From NCBI GenBank assembly GCA_003427395.1, contig BFEA01000423.1, forward strand, positions 830,586 through 857,590: 27,005 bases of DNA. The letters are read 5' to 3'. The DNA is from Chara braunii (taxonomy: Eukaryota > Streptophyta > Charophyceae > Charales > Characeae). How positions within the stretch are numbered: the stretch's first letter is position 1; every line of letters begins with the position of its first letter. The notes beneath the pieces were generated by a model. It searched no databases, was not told the origin of the DNA, and saw only the letters and a program-made list of their open reading frames with translations. Made by a program: the position numbers and the translations under genes. Shown one piece after another: positions 1 to 9,712 of this stretch.

Positions 1-94
<94 letters not shown>

Positions 95-98
95 AGAG
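1..98. repeat. Compound microsatellite (TG)n(AG)n
   Basis: A perfect TG tract of 24 units passes directly into an AG tract, which decays into a GGGAGGGAGAG tail. The same TG-then-GA order recurs at 23406-23493. Reading frames across it are simple-repeat artefacts. Confidence 0.97.
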
Positions 99-810
99 TA
101 TGTGTGTCACTCACTTCTTCAATCACATATGTTCCCTCCTGCCGCGGCGTGGCCGCGGCGCGTTTACTTGTTTCTATTAATATATAATATATTTCTGTTA
201 ATATTGTCTATTGTTGTATAATTATTACTTATTCTTTGACATATTTTGGTTAGATTCCAATATCTTTGATTTATATAAAACCAGTATTAAGGCAGCGAGC
301 GAAGTCCTCACCGGGTGCAGTGTTAGCCGGACACGTTCTGCTGTGAGAGGGACCTGTGAGCGATTAAGTGTGGGTATGTCCGCTGGGCACCGAAAGGTGT
401 TGGGTAGGAGCAAGTAAGAGTAAAGCGTACATGCAGAGAAGCAGGGCGATAATAGGTTTAAAGGGGGGATCATGGAGCGACCTACCTTTTTTTATCAATG
501 CGTGAATGGTTTGACATGTTGCACAAACTGCTGGTAGGGTTGCAGGTTAGGCAATTGCTGCCTTTCGAATCTGCTGGTTGGCTGTTGCTATTCAAATCCG
601 ATTGTCGTACAGTAATCTGTGTTGAAGTTGTTAAAGACCATTGTCAATGTTGAAGATGGAGTTATCGTTGATTCGGGCCTTGAATGTTGCTACTACACTT
701 AGGCAATTTGGTAACTCTACTTCCCTATTTCTGTACTTTGTAGGTGAGCCCTGTAGCTCACTGTCATCACAATGGTATGCCTGATTGATCAAACAAGCAG
801 TTATAATGTT
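99..810. other. Unassigned intergenic sequence
   Basis: No recognisable gene, RNA or transposon domain. The short reading frames lack family motifs and overlap one another on both strands. Confidence 0.5.
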
Positions 811-962
811 CAGGGACACTGGACCCGCTTTCCACCAGGTGCTGCTCCCCACCAATAGATGGAGCCTCCCCTCGGAATGCTAGCGGTGCCAGCTCTTACC
901 AGCACCCCTAGCATTCGTGAGGGCGGTTCATTATTGAAAAAAAAAAAAAAAAAAAAAAAAAA
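811..962 (+). mobile_element. 5'-truncated LINE 3' end with poly(A) tail
   Basis: About 60 bases starting at CAGGGACACTGGACCCGC match, with few changes, the segment at 26246-26300 that ends the larger LINE later in the window; both contain GGTGCTGCTCCCCACCAATAG. Here the copy ends in 26 A residues (937-962). A short 3' end plus poly(A) is the normal product of 5'-truncated target-primed reverse transcription. I could not define target-site duplications. Confidence 0.75.
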
Positions 963-1530
963 TCTGATTCTTGTTTAAACTGCTACTGTTGTGCCTTTTG
1001 CCGCTACTGTTGTATCTTTGCTGCTGGTAAGCTACAAATTGTTGTTGTTGAGCCACAATGCTACTGCTACTGTGCAAAGGAGTGTTATTGCGACAACAAC
1101 GTGGAGACTGTTGTTGCCACTATTGGTTGGCCTTTGGACTGTAAGTTACTGTGTGCAACTAGAGATTGTCGAGATTGCTAAAGTTGAAATTGTTGGCTCG
1201 ATTTTAAACTGAAGCTACTGTGAGTAGTATCTTTAGCGACTGAACTTATCTTTATCTTCCCTTCTTATGCTAAGTGACCAAGTATAGTCTAAAGGTTCAA
1301 AAGAGGATAACGGTATGCGTGGTTGCAGACCACAAGACGACCTTGAGGCTTGTGGGGTTTAACCCACCGATCTTGAATCGGAAAGGTAAAAAAGGACCTG
1401 TAACACAGAGCATGCCGATCACCAAACTAAAATCTAAGAGTATGGAGAATAAACGCCCATATCATGTCTCACTCAGTTTTCTCTCAAGATTAAGTCTAAG
1501 TTTACCTGTAAACGAATGTTAGACGAACAA
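963..1530. other. Unassigned; GCTACTGTTGT-rich low-complexity stretch
   Basis: Positions 975-1130 are enriched in degenerate GCTACTGTTGT and GTTGTTGTTG words. A 73-residue frame at 991-1212 is leucine and valine rich because of this composition and resembles no family I know. The remainder to 1530 holds nothing I can assign. Confidence 0.5.
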
Positions 1531-1918
1531 GGAAAATTCCGACAGCATCTCCCTTATACACGGTGGATCGCCAAAGTTTTTTCTAACAAAATACAATCTA
1601 ACTCCTCAAAACTAAAAACATTTCGACAGCATCTCTTTAGATAAAATGTCTTTTCAGAATTTAGATTTAGCGGAGTAAAAAATCTGAAAATGATCCTTGA
1701 CTTCACAAAGTCAAATTTTGTCTAACTTCCTGTTTAAGTAAAAAATTGGGCAGCATCTCCTTTAGAGAAGTAGGTTTCCCTGATTTGTACCAAGTCAGAT
1801 ATGAACTGAAGATAAAACATAAGTCCTGCCAAGACAAAATTTAACTAACTCTTTAGATTTGCAAAAATTTCGGCAATACTCTCCCTAGGAAAAATATCCT
1901 TCCAAAATTTATACAAAA
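1531..1918. repeat. Degenerate ~120-bp tandem repeat, left of ccmFC copy
   Basis: Four copies of a motif like AATTTCGGCAGCATCTCC begin near 1533, 1618, 1741 and 1863, spaced about 85, 123 and 122 bp. Each is followed by a TTTAGA-type segment and a line resembling CAAAGTCAAATTTTGTCTAA. A fifth copy lies at about 2570-2690, after the ccmFC remnant. Confidence 0.75.
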
Positions 1919-2056
1919 GTGTTTTTTTGTGTTTTATTTATTATTCATGTAATTTTCATCGAGTTAATTGCAGATTTGTCGTATCTAAAGTCTTTCTGCT
2001 GTGCTCTTTGTTTTTCTCTCTTTTTCAGTTTCTTTTTGTTCAAACCTTTTGCACCA

Positions 2057-2556
2057 ATGAATATGATTTTGTCACATGGAGGAGTTTGTATTTTGATTAC
2101 AGGTGTTATCTTATCCAATACAAAAAAGATACAAATTACTCAAATCATGCACTTTGGTTTTGAACAAAATATAGGCAACGGAAGGTTGTGTTGTTTACGA
2201 AGTATTGATCAATTACATGGATGTACTTTTCAATCCATTTGTAGAAACATAGCATGTGTTTCTAATCATGACACCAAGGCTGCGGTGCATCATTACTTTG
2301 AAAAAGTGATCTGTTTCAAACGCCTGCAAAGCACTGAAGATTTGACGCGTAGTGTTGATAGATTTGTTATGTTTTCAGAAAAAAGATTATGTTTCCAAAA
2401 ACCAGTACTACTAAAGCGGCTATACATACCAACTTTTTCACAGATCTCTATGCTTTGATAGGAACTGGAAGTTTTGAAACTGGTTGGTATACTACCATAA
2501 TGAAGTTACCTTTCATTTTTTGTATTTGGATAGGTTTTGTTTTCGCTTCTATACAA
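2057..2556 (+). pseudogene. ccmFC: Mitochondrial ccmFC fragment, frameshifted
   Basis: The C-terminal half of CcmF acts in mitochondrial cytochrome c maturation (haem ligation). One frame gives SHGGVCILITGVILSNTKK near 2072-2128, then GNGRLCCLRSIDQLHG and FQSICRN, ending near MFSEKRLCF at about 2398. The homology then moves to another frame: KAAIHTNFFTDLYALIGTG and WYTTIMKLPFIFCIWIGF, to about 2556. These blocks match the plant mitochondrial protein in the right order, including a histidine in a predicted membrane segment. The frame change at about 2390-2400, the missing N-terminal part and the repeat sequence joined directly after FASIQ show a broken copy. It is most likely a nuclear copy of mitochondrial DNA. 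The repeat family flanks it on both sides. Confidence 0.88.
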
Positions 2557-2564
2557 AACCTAAA

Positions 2565-2690
2565 AATAACTCTGACTTTACTAAGTCAAATTTTGTCTAA
2601 CTCTCTGATTTTGTGAAAATTTGGGCAACACCTTTTATAGAAAAGTATGTTTTTCATATTTTTACTAAATCAGAAATGAAACTTACTGTT
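2565..2690. repeat. Fifth copy of the ~120-bp repeat, right of ccmFC copy
   Basis: The stretch with AAGTCAAATTTTGTCTAACT, then ATTTGGGCAACACC, then AAATCAGAAATGAAACTTA matches 1710-1810 closely. A shorter echo (CAGAAATGAAACTTAGAC) lies at 3024-3041. It joins the end of the ccmFC homology with almost no spacer. Confidence 0.7.
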
Positions 2691-2767
2691 AGGAATTATA
2701 TGCTATTTTAGCTTTCCCAAAGCTTATTTATTGTTTCTTTATTTTTTATTTTTTATAATTTGATTAA

Positions 2768-2841
2768 AGCGGAGTAGAGCAGCTTGGTAGCTCGCAAGGC
2801 TCATAACCTTGAGGTCATAGGTTCAAATCCTATCTCCGCCA
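2768..2841 (+). tRNA. trnfM: tRNA-fMet (CAU), bacterial/mitochondrial type
   Basis: A full cloverleaf: acceptor AGCGGAG/CTCCGCC with an A1:C72 mismatch, the unpaired 1:72 position of bacterial-type initiators; D stem GAGC/GCTC; anticodon stem CAAGG/CCTTG around CTCATAA; T stem ATAGG/CCTAT; discriminator A. All other stems pair perfectly. The D loop resembles bacterial and mitochondrial initiator tRNAs. It lies 210 bp after the ccmFC copy and is probably part of the same mitochondrial insert. Expression from a nuclear site is not shown. Confidence 0.93.
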
Positions 2842-2927
2842 ATACAATAAATTCAATCTTTCAGTATTTGATGTTTTCAAATCAATCTATCAAATCTAAT
2901 ATATAAAATCTTTATTAAAATTAAATG

Positions 2928-2984
2928 ATTCATAATATATCTTTGAATACATATTCAATACATATTTAGAGATATATTATGAAT
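2928..2984. repeat. 15-bp perfect inverted repeat (hairpin) after trnfM
   Basis: ATTCATAATATATCT at 2928-2942 is exactly complementary to AGATATATTATGAAT at 2970-2984, leaving a 27-base loop. AT-rich stem-loops downstream of genes are common in mitochondrial DNA, where they can mark transcript ends. That role is inference. Confidence 0.7.
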
Positions 2985-3114
2985 ATATTCATATTTATAT
3001 TTTCTGATTCAATTTATCTTATTCAGAAATGAAACTTAGACAAAAGTTGAAATTTGTAAAGACAAAATTTGAGATAAAATTGACGAATGTCTTGGATTTG
3101 CAGAAATTTGGCTT

Positions 3115-3510
3115 CAAGTTAAACCATTCAACTTAGTGTATGGCTTCAGGCTAAATCATTAAGCTTAGAAACAATGCTCAACCCTTAACAAAAATCCTCC
3201 CTTAAAATAAAATAAAAGGCTTAACCATTCACCTCAGAAACAATGTTCAGTGTATCCCAAGTCACACAAAAACATCAAGTTTGACCATTCAGCCCAACTT
3301 CCACCAGAAACTCCCAAAAGAAACAGATAGACAAAACCATCCAGATTAGAAACAATGTTTGACCTCAAAAGTCAGACAGACAAACCGTTAGAAATAAACA
3401 CAACAACCAGGTCATTCAACTTAAAAACAATATCCGGTCCTTCAGAAAACAAGTAAGAAACATAACACTGGACTATTCGACTTATAAATAATGCCCAGAG
3501 TTTGATTGAT
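3115..3510. repeat. Degenerate 40-80-bp repeats (CCATTCAACTTAGAAACAATG)
   Basis: At least seven imperfect copies of a motif near ACCATTCAACTTAGAAACAATG occur, at about 3123, 3150, 3222, 3280, 3335, 3410 and 3470. Spacing is irregular. There is no coding potential. Confidence 0.7.
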
Positions 3511-3681
3511 CCGGTCAAGCGCATGCAATACCACCTTCCCCTAGTTCATCCCTTAGTATGATTTCAGTCATAACGAAAAGAAACTGAAATTCACGCATGC
3601 ATTCCTTTCAATTAATGTGATTAAGTTCTGAGAATAAAACAAAAATCATTAAAGAAAACATGCATACCTCTCACACAAACT

Positions 3682-4068
3682 AGAGAGACGTAATAGTAGG
3701 GGTATAGTGGGCTCACAAGGGCAAAAGAAAGTTATACCTGATAGTTCTCTACCTCTAGACCCTTGCCTAGGTTCCGGCAGAGTTCCCCCAATCGGTGGGT
3801 GGACTTACCATAAGGTCTTGTTTTGGTTTTGTGGGTTGCAACCCCACCTGCCGCGTTCCCCTCCGACCTCTCAGAACGAGAGAGACGTAATAGTAGGGGC
3901 ATAGTGGATTCACACAGGGCAAAAGGAAGTTATACCTGAAAGTTCTCTTCCTCCAGAACCTTGCTTAGGTTCCGGCAGAACTCCCGCAATCGGTGGGTGG
4001 ACCTCCCATAAGGTCTTGTTGCGGTCTTGTGGGTTGTGACCCCACCTGCTGCATTCCCCTCTAAACCA
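3682..4068. repeat. Tandem duplication, 197-bp unit, two copies
   Basis: Unit one runs 3682-3878 and unit two from 3879 to about 4068. Both begin AGAGAGACGTAATAGTAGGG, carry TTCCGGCAGA and CAATCGGTGGGTGGAC, and end near GACCCCACCTGC or CAACCCCACCTGC. Divergence is roughly a tenth to a sixth of positions. No coding function is seen. Confidence 0.9.
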
Positions 4069-4854
4069 ACAAAATAGATTGAAAGTAAGAAGGGAAGAAG
4101 AAGGAGAGGCCGACTTTTGAAATACAAGAAGGGGACAGACTCAACTCGTGAGAAATGACCATGTTGTCTTGGTACGCCTGAGGACCCCGCAATGGCCGTT
4201 AAGAACACGTAGTAAAACAGTCAAAGCGTGGCTAGAACGCAGAAGAACGGTGCCCTGACTGACCTCGAAGTCCTGACAGTGATCCCCCTTGCTGAACCTG
4301 ATGACTCCTTTGAAAGTCCTAACACCTCCTCTCTGACCAAACAGCTGCTACGCAACCTTTCTAGGTTGCACTCAAATAAAGCACACCACGTGTGCTTTAT
4401 TCGAAACGCAGACAGAACACAACCAAAATTCAGCGGAAACATGGTGTACTCAGCAACCGTGCACAATAGCAAATGCAGTAGCTAATACAAAATGCAAATG
4501 CTTACCAAAACCAAAAGGCACGACGCCGGATATTAGTATATATGGTGTGCACAATGTTGTAACAACGACATATTCTGTGAATATTCAGCAAGCAAAGTGC
4601 ACAACAATGGTGCACAGCGAAGTCCAATGAACGCAATGAGGATGCAACACAGACTCGACGATTGTGCATCGTGTGTGTACAACAATGCAGCACTCCTCAG
4701 CAACAAGCACGGCGAGTCACAGCAGCAGTAACAGCAAGACAACAAATATTCGCACAAAAAAAAACTTAATGTTGTTGCGCAGCTACAACCAAATAATCAC
4801 CCCCACCGCCTGCTTCTCGTTCAATTGAACCTGCCAGTGGTCAAAGGGCCAGCC
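4069..4854. other. Unassigned; CAACA-rich stretch
   Basis: No recognisable gene. A pair of short complementary segments (AAAGCACACC and GTGTGCTTT) makes a hairpin around 4376-4400. From 4555 to 4790 the sequence is rich in CAACAA and CAGCAG words, resembling on the other strand the GTTGTTG-rich stretch at 975-1130. Confidence 0.45.
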
Positions 4855-4857
4855 TTG

Positions 4858-4952
4858 TGCACGCTGCTCGCATTAGCTCTAGAATTACCATGGTTATCCG
4901 AGTGGTAAGAAGTCCACCAAAATAAGCGATAACTGATTTAACGAGCTATTTG
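4858..4952 (-). rRNA. Fragment of nuclear 18S rRNA (near 5' end), divergent
   Basis: The complement contains AAATCAGTTAT, TTATTTTGGTGG, CTCGGATAACCATGGTAATT and CTAGAGCTAATGCGAGC, the conserved block roughly 100-200 nucleotides into eukaryotic 18S rRNA. Differences from the usual form, such as GCGAGC where GCGTGC or ACGTGC is normal, and the abrupt end at a T tract at 4955, mark it as a detached fragment. Only about 95 bp are recognisable; the sequence just left of it (4820-4857) may be variable-region 18S but I cannot place it. Confidence 0.85.
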
Positions 4953-4954
4953 TA

Positions 4955-5299
4955 TTTTTTTTTTTAAGAAAGCTTCAGGGTGTAGTAGAGGGTGGTGACC
5001 AGGCCTCAGGAGTGCCCCGGTACTCGTCCTGTTGGGAGGTCAGATGAATTGCAGGGACCCTAGGGGAATCGCCTCAAGGTGGCACCATAGTATCGTAACC
5101 TATGCTAATGCTCAGATCGCAAGTCGTATTTTTTTATTATTTTTTTAAGAAAGGTCCAGGGTGTAGTAGAGGGTGGTGACCAGGCCTCAGGGAATGCCCG
5201 ATACTCATCCTGTTGGGAGGTCAGATGGATTGCAGGGACCCTAGGGGAATCACCTCAAGGGGGGACCACAATGTCGTTAATGCTCAGATCGCAAGTCGT
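4955..5299 (-). mobile_element. Two tandem copies of a T-tract-bounded repeat
   Basis: Units 4955-5127 and 5128-5299 each start with a T-rich tract and AAGAAAG, share CAGGGTGTAGTAGAGGGTGG and GGACCCTAGGGGAATC, and end GCTCAGATCGCAAGTCGT. A T tract on this strand is a poly(A) tail on the other, so these may be two retroelement tails inserted end to end on the minus strand. The first begins exactly where the 18S homology stops. Confidence 0.7.
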
Positions 5300-6240
5300 G
5301 ATCGGTGCCAACACTTATCGGTCTACTCCCGAATGTCTATGCAGATAGCTGTTAGATGATACCCTAACGCTGAGGTTAACGACGACCCGGACACAGGCAA
5401 GGTCCACGCATAGGGCGGTCATCCCCTTGTCTGTGCCACATCCATGCGGACTCTGTGGGCAGCGAACTGCCCTTCCACTAAGATGCGATATCTCACCCTC
5501 CCCCTATCCTAAGTATGATGCATATCTATCCCAATCTCACCATAAGCGCCCAACGGGCATTCGCAGAGAGCCCCCCAACCTGGACGAAGCGCCACCCACA
5601 AGCATCGTAGGATGCCGATGGGATGAGAAGTACCCAGTACCCATCCCATACCACCCCTCAGTTTTTGTGCATGGGTTGTGCCTTCGAAATGGACCCTACT
5701 GTAGTCAGGTTCGTTCTGTGTGAACACTTGAGGGGTGCCATAGTGACCGGAAACCCCCAATGGTACCCAATTTCTATCATGACACCCCACAAACTAGTAC
5801 ATACTAACGGGATTGACATATTGGAAGGGTCCAAGTGGGCACGCTGAGGTTCTGAGTCTTCTGACAGTTACATCAATTTTCAATTTCTTTGCAAACAATT
5901 CTAACTAGTTGTAGATACTTTGCGAACAATTCCAACTAGTTCTTGATACCTTTTGTGAAAAATTCAAGCAAATTCCAGACATACACATCTATTTTACCTT
6001 AGCCCCCCTAATCCCTATCCCCTATGGCCCATGTTGGAGCCAAGACAAGACCCCGATCCTCGGATCCACCCCAAGACTAAGAAAAGCAGCCCTTCCATGA
6101 CCCTATCCAGCATACTACACTCATGGACCTAGACCCCTTGGGGGGTGCGCAGGCAATATCTGTATAAACTTACCATGCATCGTCCCAAGGGGGGTACTCG
6201 AATGACTGGGCATTACGAAAGTGCGTAACAGCGGACACGC
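5300..6240. other. Unassigned sequence
   Basis: Overlapping reading frames of 70-98 residues exist on both strands at 5427-5847, none with a recognised motif. Composition becomes richer in GC. It could be decayed transposon sequence, but I see no reverse transcriptase, integrase or transposase signature. Confidence 0.4.
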
Positions 6241-6244
6241 ACGA

Positions 6245-6326
6245 GGATGGAGAGTTTTGAACCCACGACCTCAAACCGCAATGTGCATTTCCAGCCGCTG
6301 CTCTAACCACTGAGCCACCAGGCCAT
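6245..6326 (-). mobile_element. tRNA-derived SINE head
   Basis: The complement reads TGGCCTGGTGGCTCAGTGG then TTAGAGCAGCGG and, about 30 bases on, GTCGTGGGTTCAAAACTC. These fit a Pol III A box (TGGCTCAGTGG) and a near-consensus B box (GGTTCAAAACT) at tRNA spacing. The anticodon and acceptor stems do not pair, so it is tRNA-like rather than a tRNA gene. A 21-base T tract (6333-6353) starts seven bases to the right. Confidence 0.7.
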
Positions 6327-6332
6327 TTGCAG

Positions 6333-7263
6333 TTTTTTTTTTTTTTTTTTTTTAAGTTTGTGCAGGTTGGAGATAGTCTTAGGGGGGGACCCTGTCACAC
6401 GGCCGTCGAGGGCAGACCTACCAGGAGGGCTGGCGCGCCGAGCCTTCCTACGCTATCAGAGCGGGTACTACACTCGCCAAGCGGGACCCATCACTGACAG
6501 CTCTAACCTCAATGGTATCTTCTGCCCTATCTCTTCCCTATACACCCAACACACAAACACACTTGAACCAGCTGAGACTCTCCAATGATAGCTCACATCC
6601 TCACGTACCCTGGAAGATGGGAAGGTATCAACCAGGACCAGCCTCCCTAGTTGCCTGCAAATCGCTAGCAGGGCACCCCCGAACTCAGATCGTGTATCCC
6701 CCAAAGACATCCCGGTCGGGAGGCGAAACGCAGCCAGTCACCCAGATCCTTCTGCGGTGCCCACCCCTGAGGCACTCCCACTTAGACGTGCGTGGCTTTG
6801 AGAGGGAACGACTGCAGGCTCCACTACACTCACCAAATGCGCAGAAATGAACATGGACCTACCGCTAAGACTGAGGAAGGTGCATTGACCAGGCTGCCCC
6901 AAGTACATGCCCTTTCCTCTACCTCGTCTTCCCACTTCTTCTCCTCTCTCTCTCTGTAAAGCCCAGTCTGCACTCCCTTCGGTGCGCACCTGCCCTGGAG
7001 CCTCGGTCAGGTTCACTTAATCTCCCTAGTAGTACTGCACTAGGGGAAGCTCCTCACCGCTAAAACAGGGCTTGATATATAAGCCCAACCCCGATTCACA
7101 CACAGTCCGGAGCCGTAGCTCAATCTTTCAACTCACCTGGCCCCGTCACCGCCCCGAGGTAAACACTGACTCTCACTCTCTGTCATTCCTATGCATGCGC
7201 AGCCACCATTTTTTTTACTGCCCCACGCACACTCTCTCTATGTGCGCGCTCACTCCTACGCCT
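6333..7263. other. T21 tract followed by unassigned GC-rich sequence
   Basis: T21 at 6333-6353 could be the poly(A) tail of a minus-strand insertion extending right. The following 900 bp have overlapping frames on both strands (for example 6512-6850 plus and 6738-7016 minus) without recognisable domains. Confidence 0.4.
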
Positions 7264-7774
7264 TCTGTACCTGCTCACTTGCTGTCCCGCTCAATGGCTG
7301 CCTCGCTTCACTCGCTCATTAATCTCTTGCTAGAACACAGGGAGGTACTTGTACCCAACTTATTCGCCCCCCGCAAACTTAGCATGTAGCACACGAAACT
7401 AGCGATCACCGCGAGGCGGCCATAGCAAAATATCATCAATGCCAGAACCCGGACGACATGACGACTAGCGAGATCACCACAATCAACACCAACCGCGCGG
7501 CTCCTTCACCTGTTATATCGACTCCTTTGCCCTTATGCATGTCACACTTGCGCTTGCTTGCCACCCTTCTTCTCTGATTAGCGCAGCACACCAATTCTCA
7601 AAACAAAAAACTCCCGTTGTTGACCGTGCCGTTTTATAGCTTTGAAGGTCGGCCGAGAGCAAGCCCAAGTCCGGGTAGGTTCAAGCATCTCTACCTTTGA
7701 TCTACTAGTAGGTTCATCTCGAAAGGAGAGAGGTCAAGGTAGACATCTTAAATATAGAAGGAAACCAACCAAAA

Positions 7775-7869
7775 CACTTTTGGGCCACCTTTGACTCGTT
7801 ACCCCTTACGCAGGGGTTATGCTAACCTTCTCTGAGTCGTCTCGGTTTCAACAGACGCCCCAAAGGACC
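7775..7869 (-). ncRNA. U6 snRNA-like sequence, copy 1
   Basis: Reading the minus strand: GGTCCTTTGGGGCG at the 5' hairpin position, then CAGAGAAGGTTAGCATAACC and CCCTGCGTAAGG, and GTGGCCCAAAAG at the 3' end. These align along the whole of U6 spliceosomal RNA (5' stem, ACAGAGA box, AGC triad region, 3' end before the T tract). Many substitutions, no recognisable TATA or upstream sequence element, and its place inside a duplicated unit argue for a retrocopy or repeat component rather than a working gene. Confidence 0.85.
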
Positions 7870-7934
7870 AACGGAATCCGCAACCTTGAGATACCACGCT
7901 GACCGGTCCCAGGTAATTCAGAAATTTCGTCCAC

Positions 7935-8010
7935 CTGCCTGCATTTCAATTCGAGCTTCGGTCTGTATTCCAACAATTCATTGAGTGTACTAGTTGGGCT
8001 AAGCCCGTTT
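7935..8010 (-). mobile_element. tRNA-like module upstream of U6 copy 1
   Basis: On the minus strand TTAGCCCAACTAGTACAC (A-box-like), an anticodon-arm-like GAATTGTTGGAATAC, then GAAGCTCGAATTGAAA (B-box-like). Copies at 8707-8771, 10255-10323 and 23605-23664 share the order. The 10-kb copy has the clearest A box, TGGCTCAGTTGG. Confidence 0.6.
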
Positions 8011-8134
8011 GTGCCAGTGCCTTTACCTGCTCACCTGTTGTCCCGCTCGACGGCTGCCTCGATTCACCCGCTAATGAATCTCCTGCTAGAACCCGGGGAG
8101 GTACCTGCGCCCAACTTATTCGCCCCCCGCGAAC

Positions 8135-8320
8135 TTAGCATGTAACACACGAACTAGCGATCCCCGCGAGGCGACCATAGCAAAACACGATCGCTGCCGA
8201 AACCAAGACCAACATGACGACTAGCGAGATCACCACAATCAACACCAACCGCGCGGCTCCTTCACCTGTTATCTCGACTCCCTTGCCCTTTTGCATGTCA
8301 CACTTGCGCTTGCTTGCCAC
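8135..8320 (-). other. Small single-membrane-span reading frame, probably spurious
   Basis: Sixty-one residues: a basic N-terminus (MASKRKCDMQKGKG), then a hydrophobic run from about residue 25 to 47 (LVLIVVISLVVMLVLV and on). The equivalent frame in the first duplicate unit (about 7370-7550) keeps the start of the hydrophobic segment but hits stop codons soon after. That loss, and the absence of any known homologue, favours a chance frame. I list it only because a conserved third copy would change the view. Confidence 0.12.
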
Positions 8321-8535
8321 CCTCCTTCTCTAATTAGCGCAACACACCAATTCTCAAAACAAAAGACTCCCCGTTGTCGATCGTGCCGCTTTATAGCTTT
8401 GAAGGCCCTAGGCCGGCCGAGAGCAGGCCCAAGTCCGGGTAGGCTCAAGCGTCTCTACCCCTGATCTAGTATAAGGTTCATCTCGAAAGGAGAGAGGTCA
8501 AGGTAGACACCTTAAATATAGAAGGAAACCAACCA

Positions 8536-8633
8536 AAAAACTTTTGGGCCACCTTTGACTCATTACCCCTTACGCAGGGGTTATGCTAACCGTCTCTGAG
8601 TCGTCTCAGTTTTAACAGACGCCCCAAAGGACC
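8536..8633 (-). ncRNA. U6 snRNA-like sequence, copy 2
   Basis: Second tandem copy of the U6 at 7775-7869, with the same CTCAGAGACGGTTAGCATAACC core (one further change in AGAAG) and GCGTAAGGGGTAA. It is preceded on its own strand by the tRNA-like module at 8707-8771. The 3' end reads GGCCCAAAAGTTTTTTGG, with a run of six T that could act as a Pol III terminator. Confidence 0.85.
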
Positions 8634-8706
8634 AACGCAAGGCCGCAACCTTGAGATACCACGCTGACCGGTCCCAGGTAATTCAAAAATTTTGTCCATC
8701 TGCCTG

Positions 8707-8771
8707 TATCTGAATCCGAACTTCGGTCTGTATTCCAACAATTCATTGAGTGTACTAGTTGGGCTAAACCC
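8707..8771 (-). mobile_element. tRNA-like module upstream of U6 copy 2
   Basis: Same module as at 7935-8010: TAGTACACTCAATGAATTGT and a GAAGTTCGGATTC B-box-like stretch on the minus strand. About 75 bp separate it from the U6 5' end. Confidence 0.55.
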
Positions 8772-9686
8772 GTCTGTACTTGTGCCAACTGTAGAATCAA
8801 CGGTGGTACCTACCGAAAAAGTGGAACTCAAAACAAAATATATGATAATAGTAATAAAAAAGAAATAAGGAGAGGAAACTTGGAATTACGTCGAAAGGGA
8901 GAGGAGCCGTTGATACCTCCTCGGTCCCGCGAGATGGGCCCGCGACCGGGACCTGTAACAAAACCAAGGGAATGATCACGCCAGACCCTCAACCCCTCGG
9001 TTTTCCTCAACTGCTCCTCTGCTCCCGTGTCGTCGTTTGCTGACTTCAATCCTTGAATCCGCAAAGTGATAGTTCGCCGCTCTAACCAACAGTACCAAAC
9101 CCAATGTTGAGCACCATACATGCGGTCTTTAATACAATGGCTTCCGTGTCGTATATTTATCGAAGTGCCTTAAAGCCACACCTAGGCCTACGGGCCAAAC
9201 TCACAACCGCCGATCCACGACGCCCGCCACTCATAAGGCCTGGTTCCATCCATGGCTGCCGTACATATCGCCCATCAAACCAAACTATACCGCTATATGG
9301 GCAATCGAAGTGCCTTACCTCGCCGTATGCTACGTAACTGAAATATAATCTTAAATAATCACCTCTTTAATACTTGCGGCACTAGTAGTCGGATCTGACA
9401 CCGGCCATAGCAAGGCCGCCTCTGTATGCACGCACACACCTCTAAACATACCAAAATCAAGGAAAAAAGATACTTGATACTAGTTTAATTAAGCACAAAA
9501 GTCGTTCGATAACCTGCCGGCTTTAATCTCGATAAGAAACATCATGCGCGTCTCAAAACTGCGCGCCCACACACTCTTTTCATTCAGTCAAGCATTTAAT
9601 CAACATTAAAGAAACTATAGCCTCGACTCACACGGTGCACTCAAACTTTAAGTCAAACTTATTTTTTGTCACGTGGAAAAATCGGG

Positions 9687-9712
9687 GCAGATACCCTTGT
9701 AAGGGCATTTGC
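9687..9712. repeat. Conserved hairpin near element end, copy A
   Basis: GCAGATACCC pairs with GGGCATTTGC around a 6-base loop, nine of ten positions paired counting one G:T. The same structure recurs at 11160-11185 with changed bases. CTGCCCC just outside (9719-9726) can also pair with GGGGCAG at 9684-9690. Confidence 0.6.

Larger units (their letters stand above)
7264..8790. repeat. Tandem duplication of a ~756-765-bp unit
   Basis: The segment from about 7264 to 8010 is repeated at about 8021-8775. The anchor CTGCTCAC lies at 7271 and 8027 (offset 756) and TTGAGTGTACTAGTTGGGCT at 7981 and 8746 (offset 765), so a few small indels separate the copies. Each unit contains, on the minus strand, a tRNA-like module, a U6 snRNA sequence and a downstream stretch with GAGGTCAAGGTAGACA (plus-strand reading). 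Divergence of several per cent shows the duplication is not an assembly echo. Confidence 0.92.

Noticed and set aside
3707-4208. Frames of 65 and 92 residues in the 197-bp duplication
   Set aside because: They lie on opposite strands of a tandem duplication, lack motifs and are not conserved in both units.
5427-5847. Overlapping 74-98-residue frames thought to be a retrotransposon gag or nucleic-acid-binding protein
   Set aside because: No zinc-knuckle spacing or protease/RT motif was found; cysteines are too few and irregular.
6245-6326. Considered as a true nuclear tRNA gene
   Set aside because: Acceptor and anticodon stems do not pair and the B box is off consensus, so a tRNA-derived SINE head fits better.
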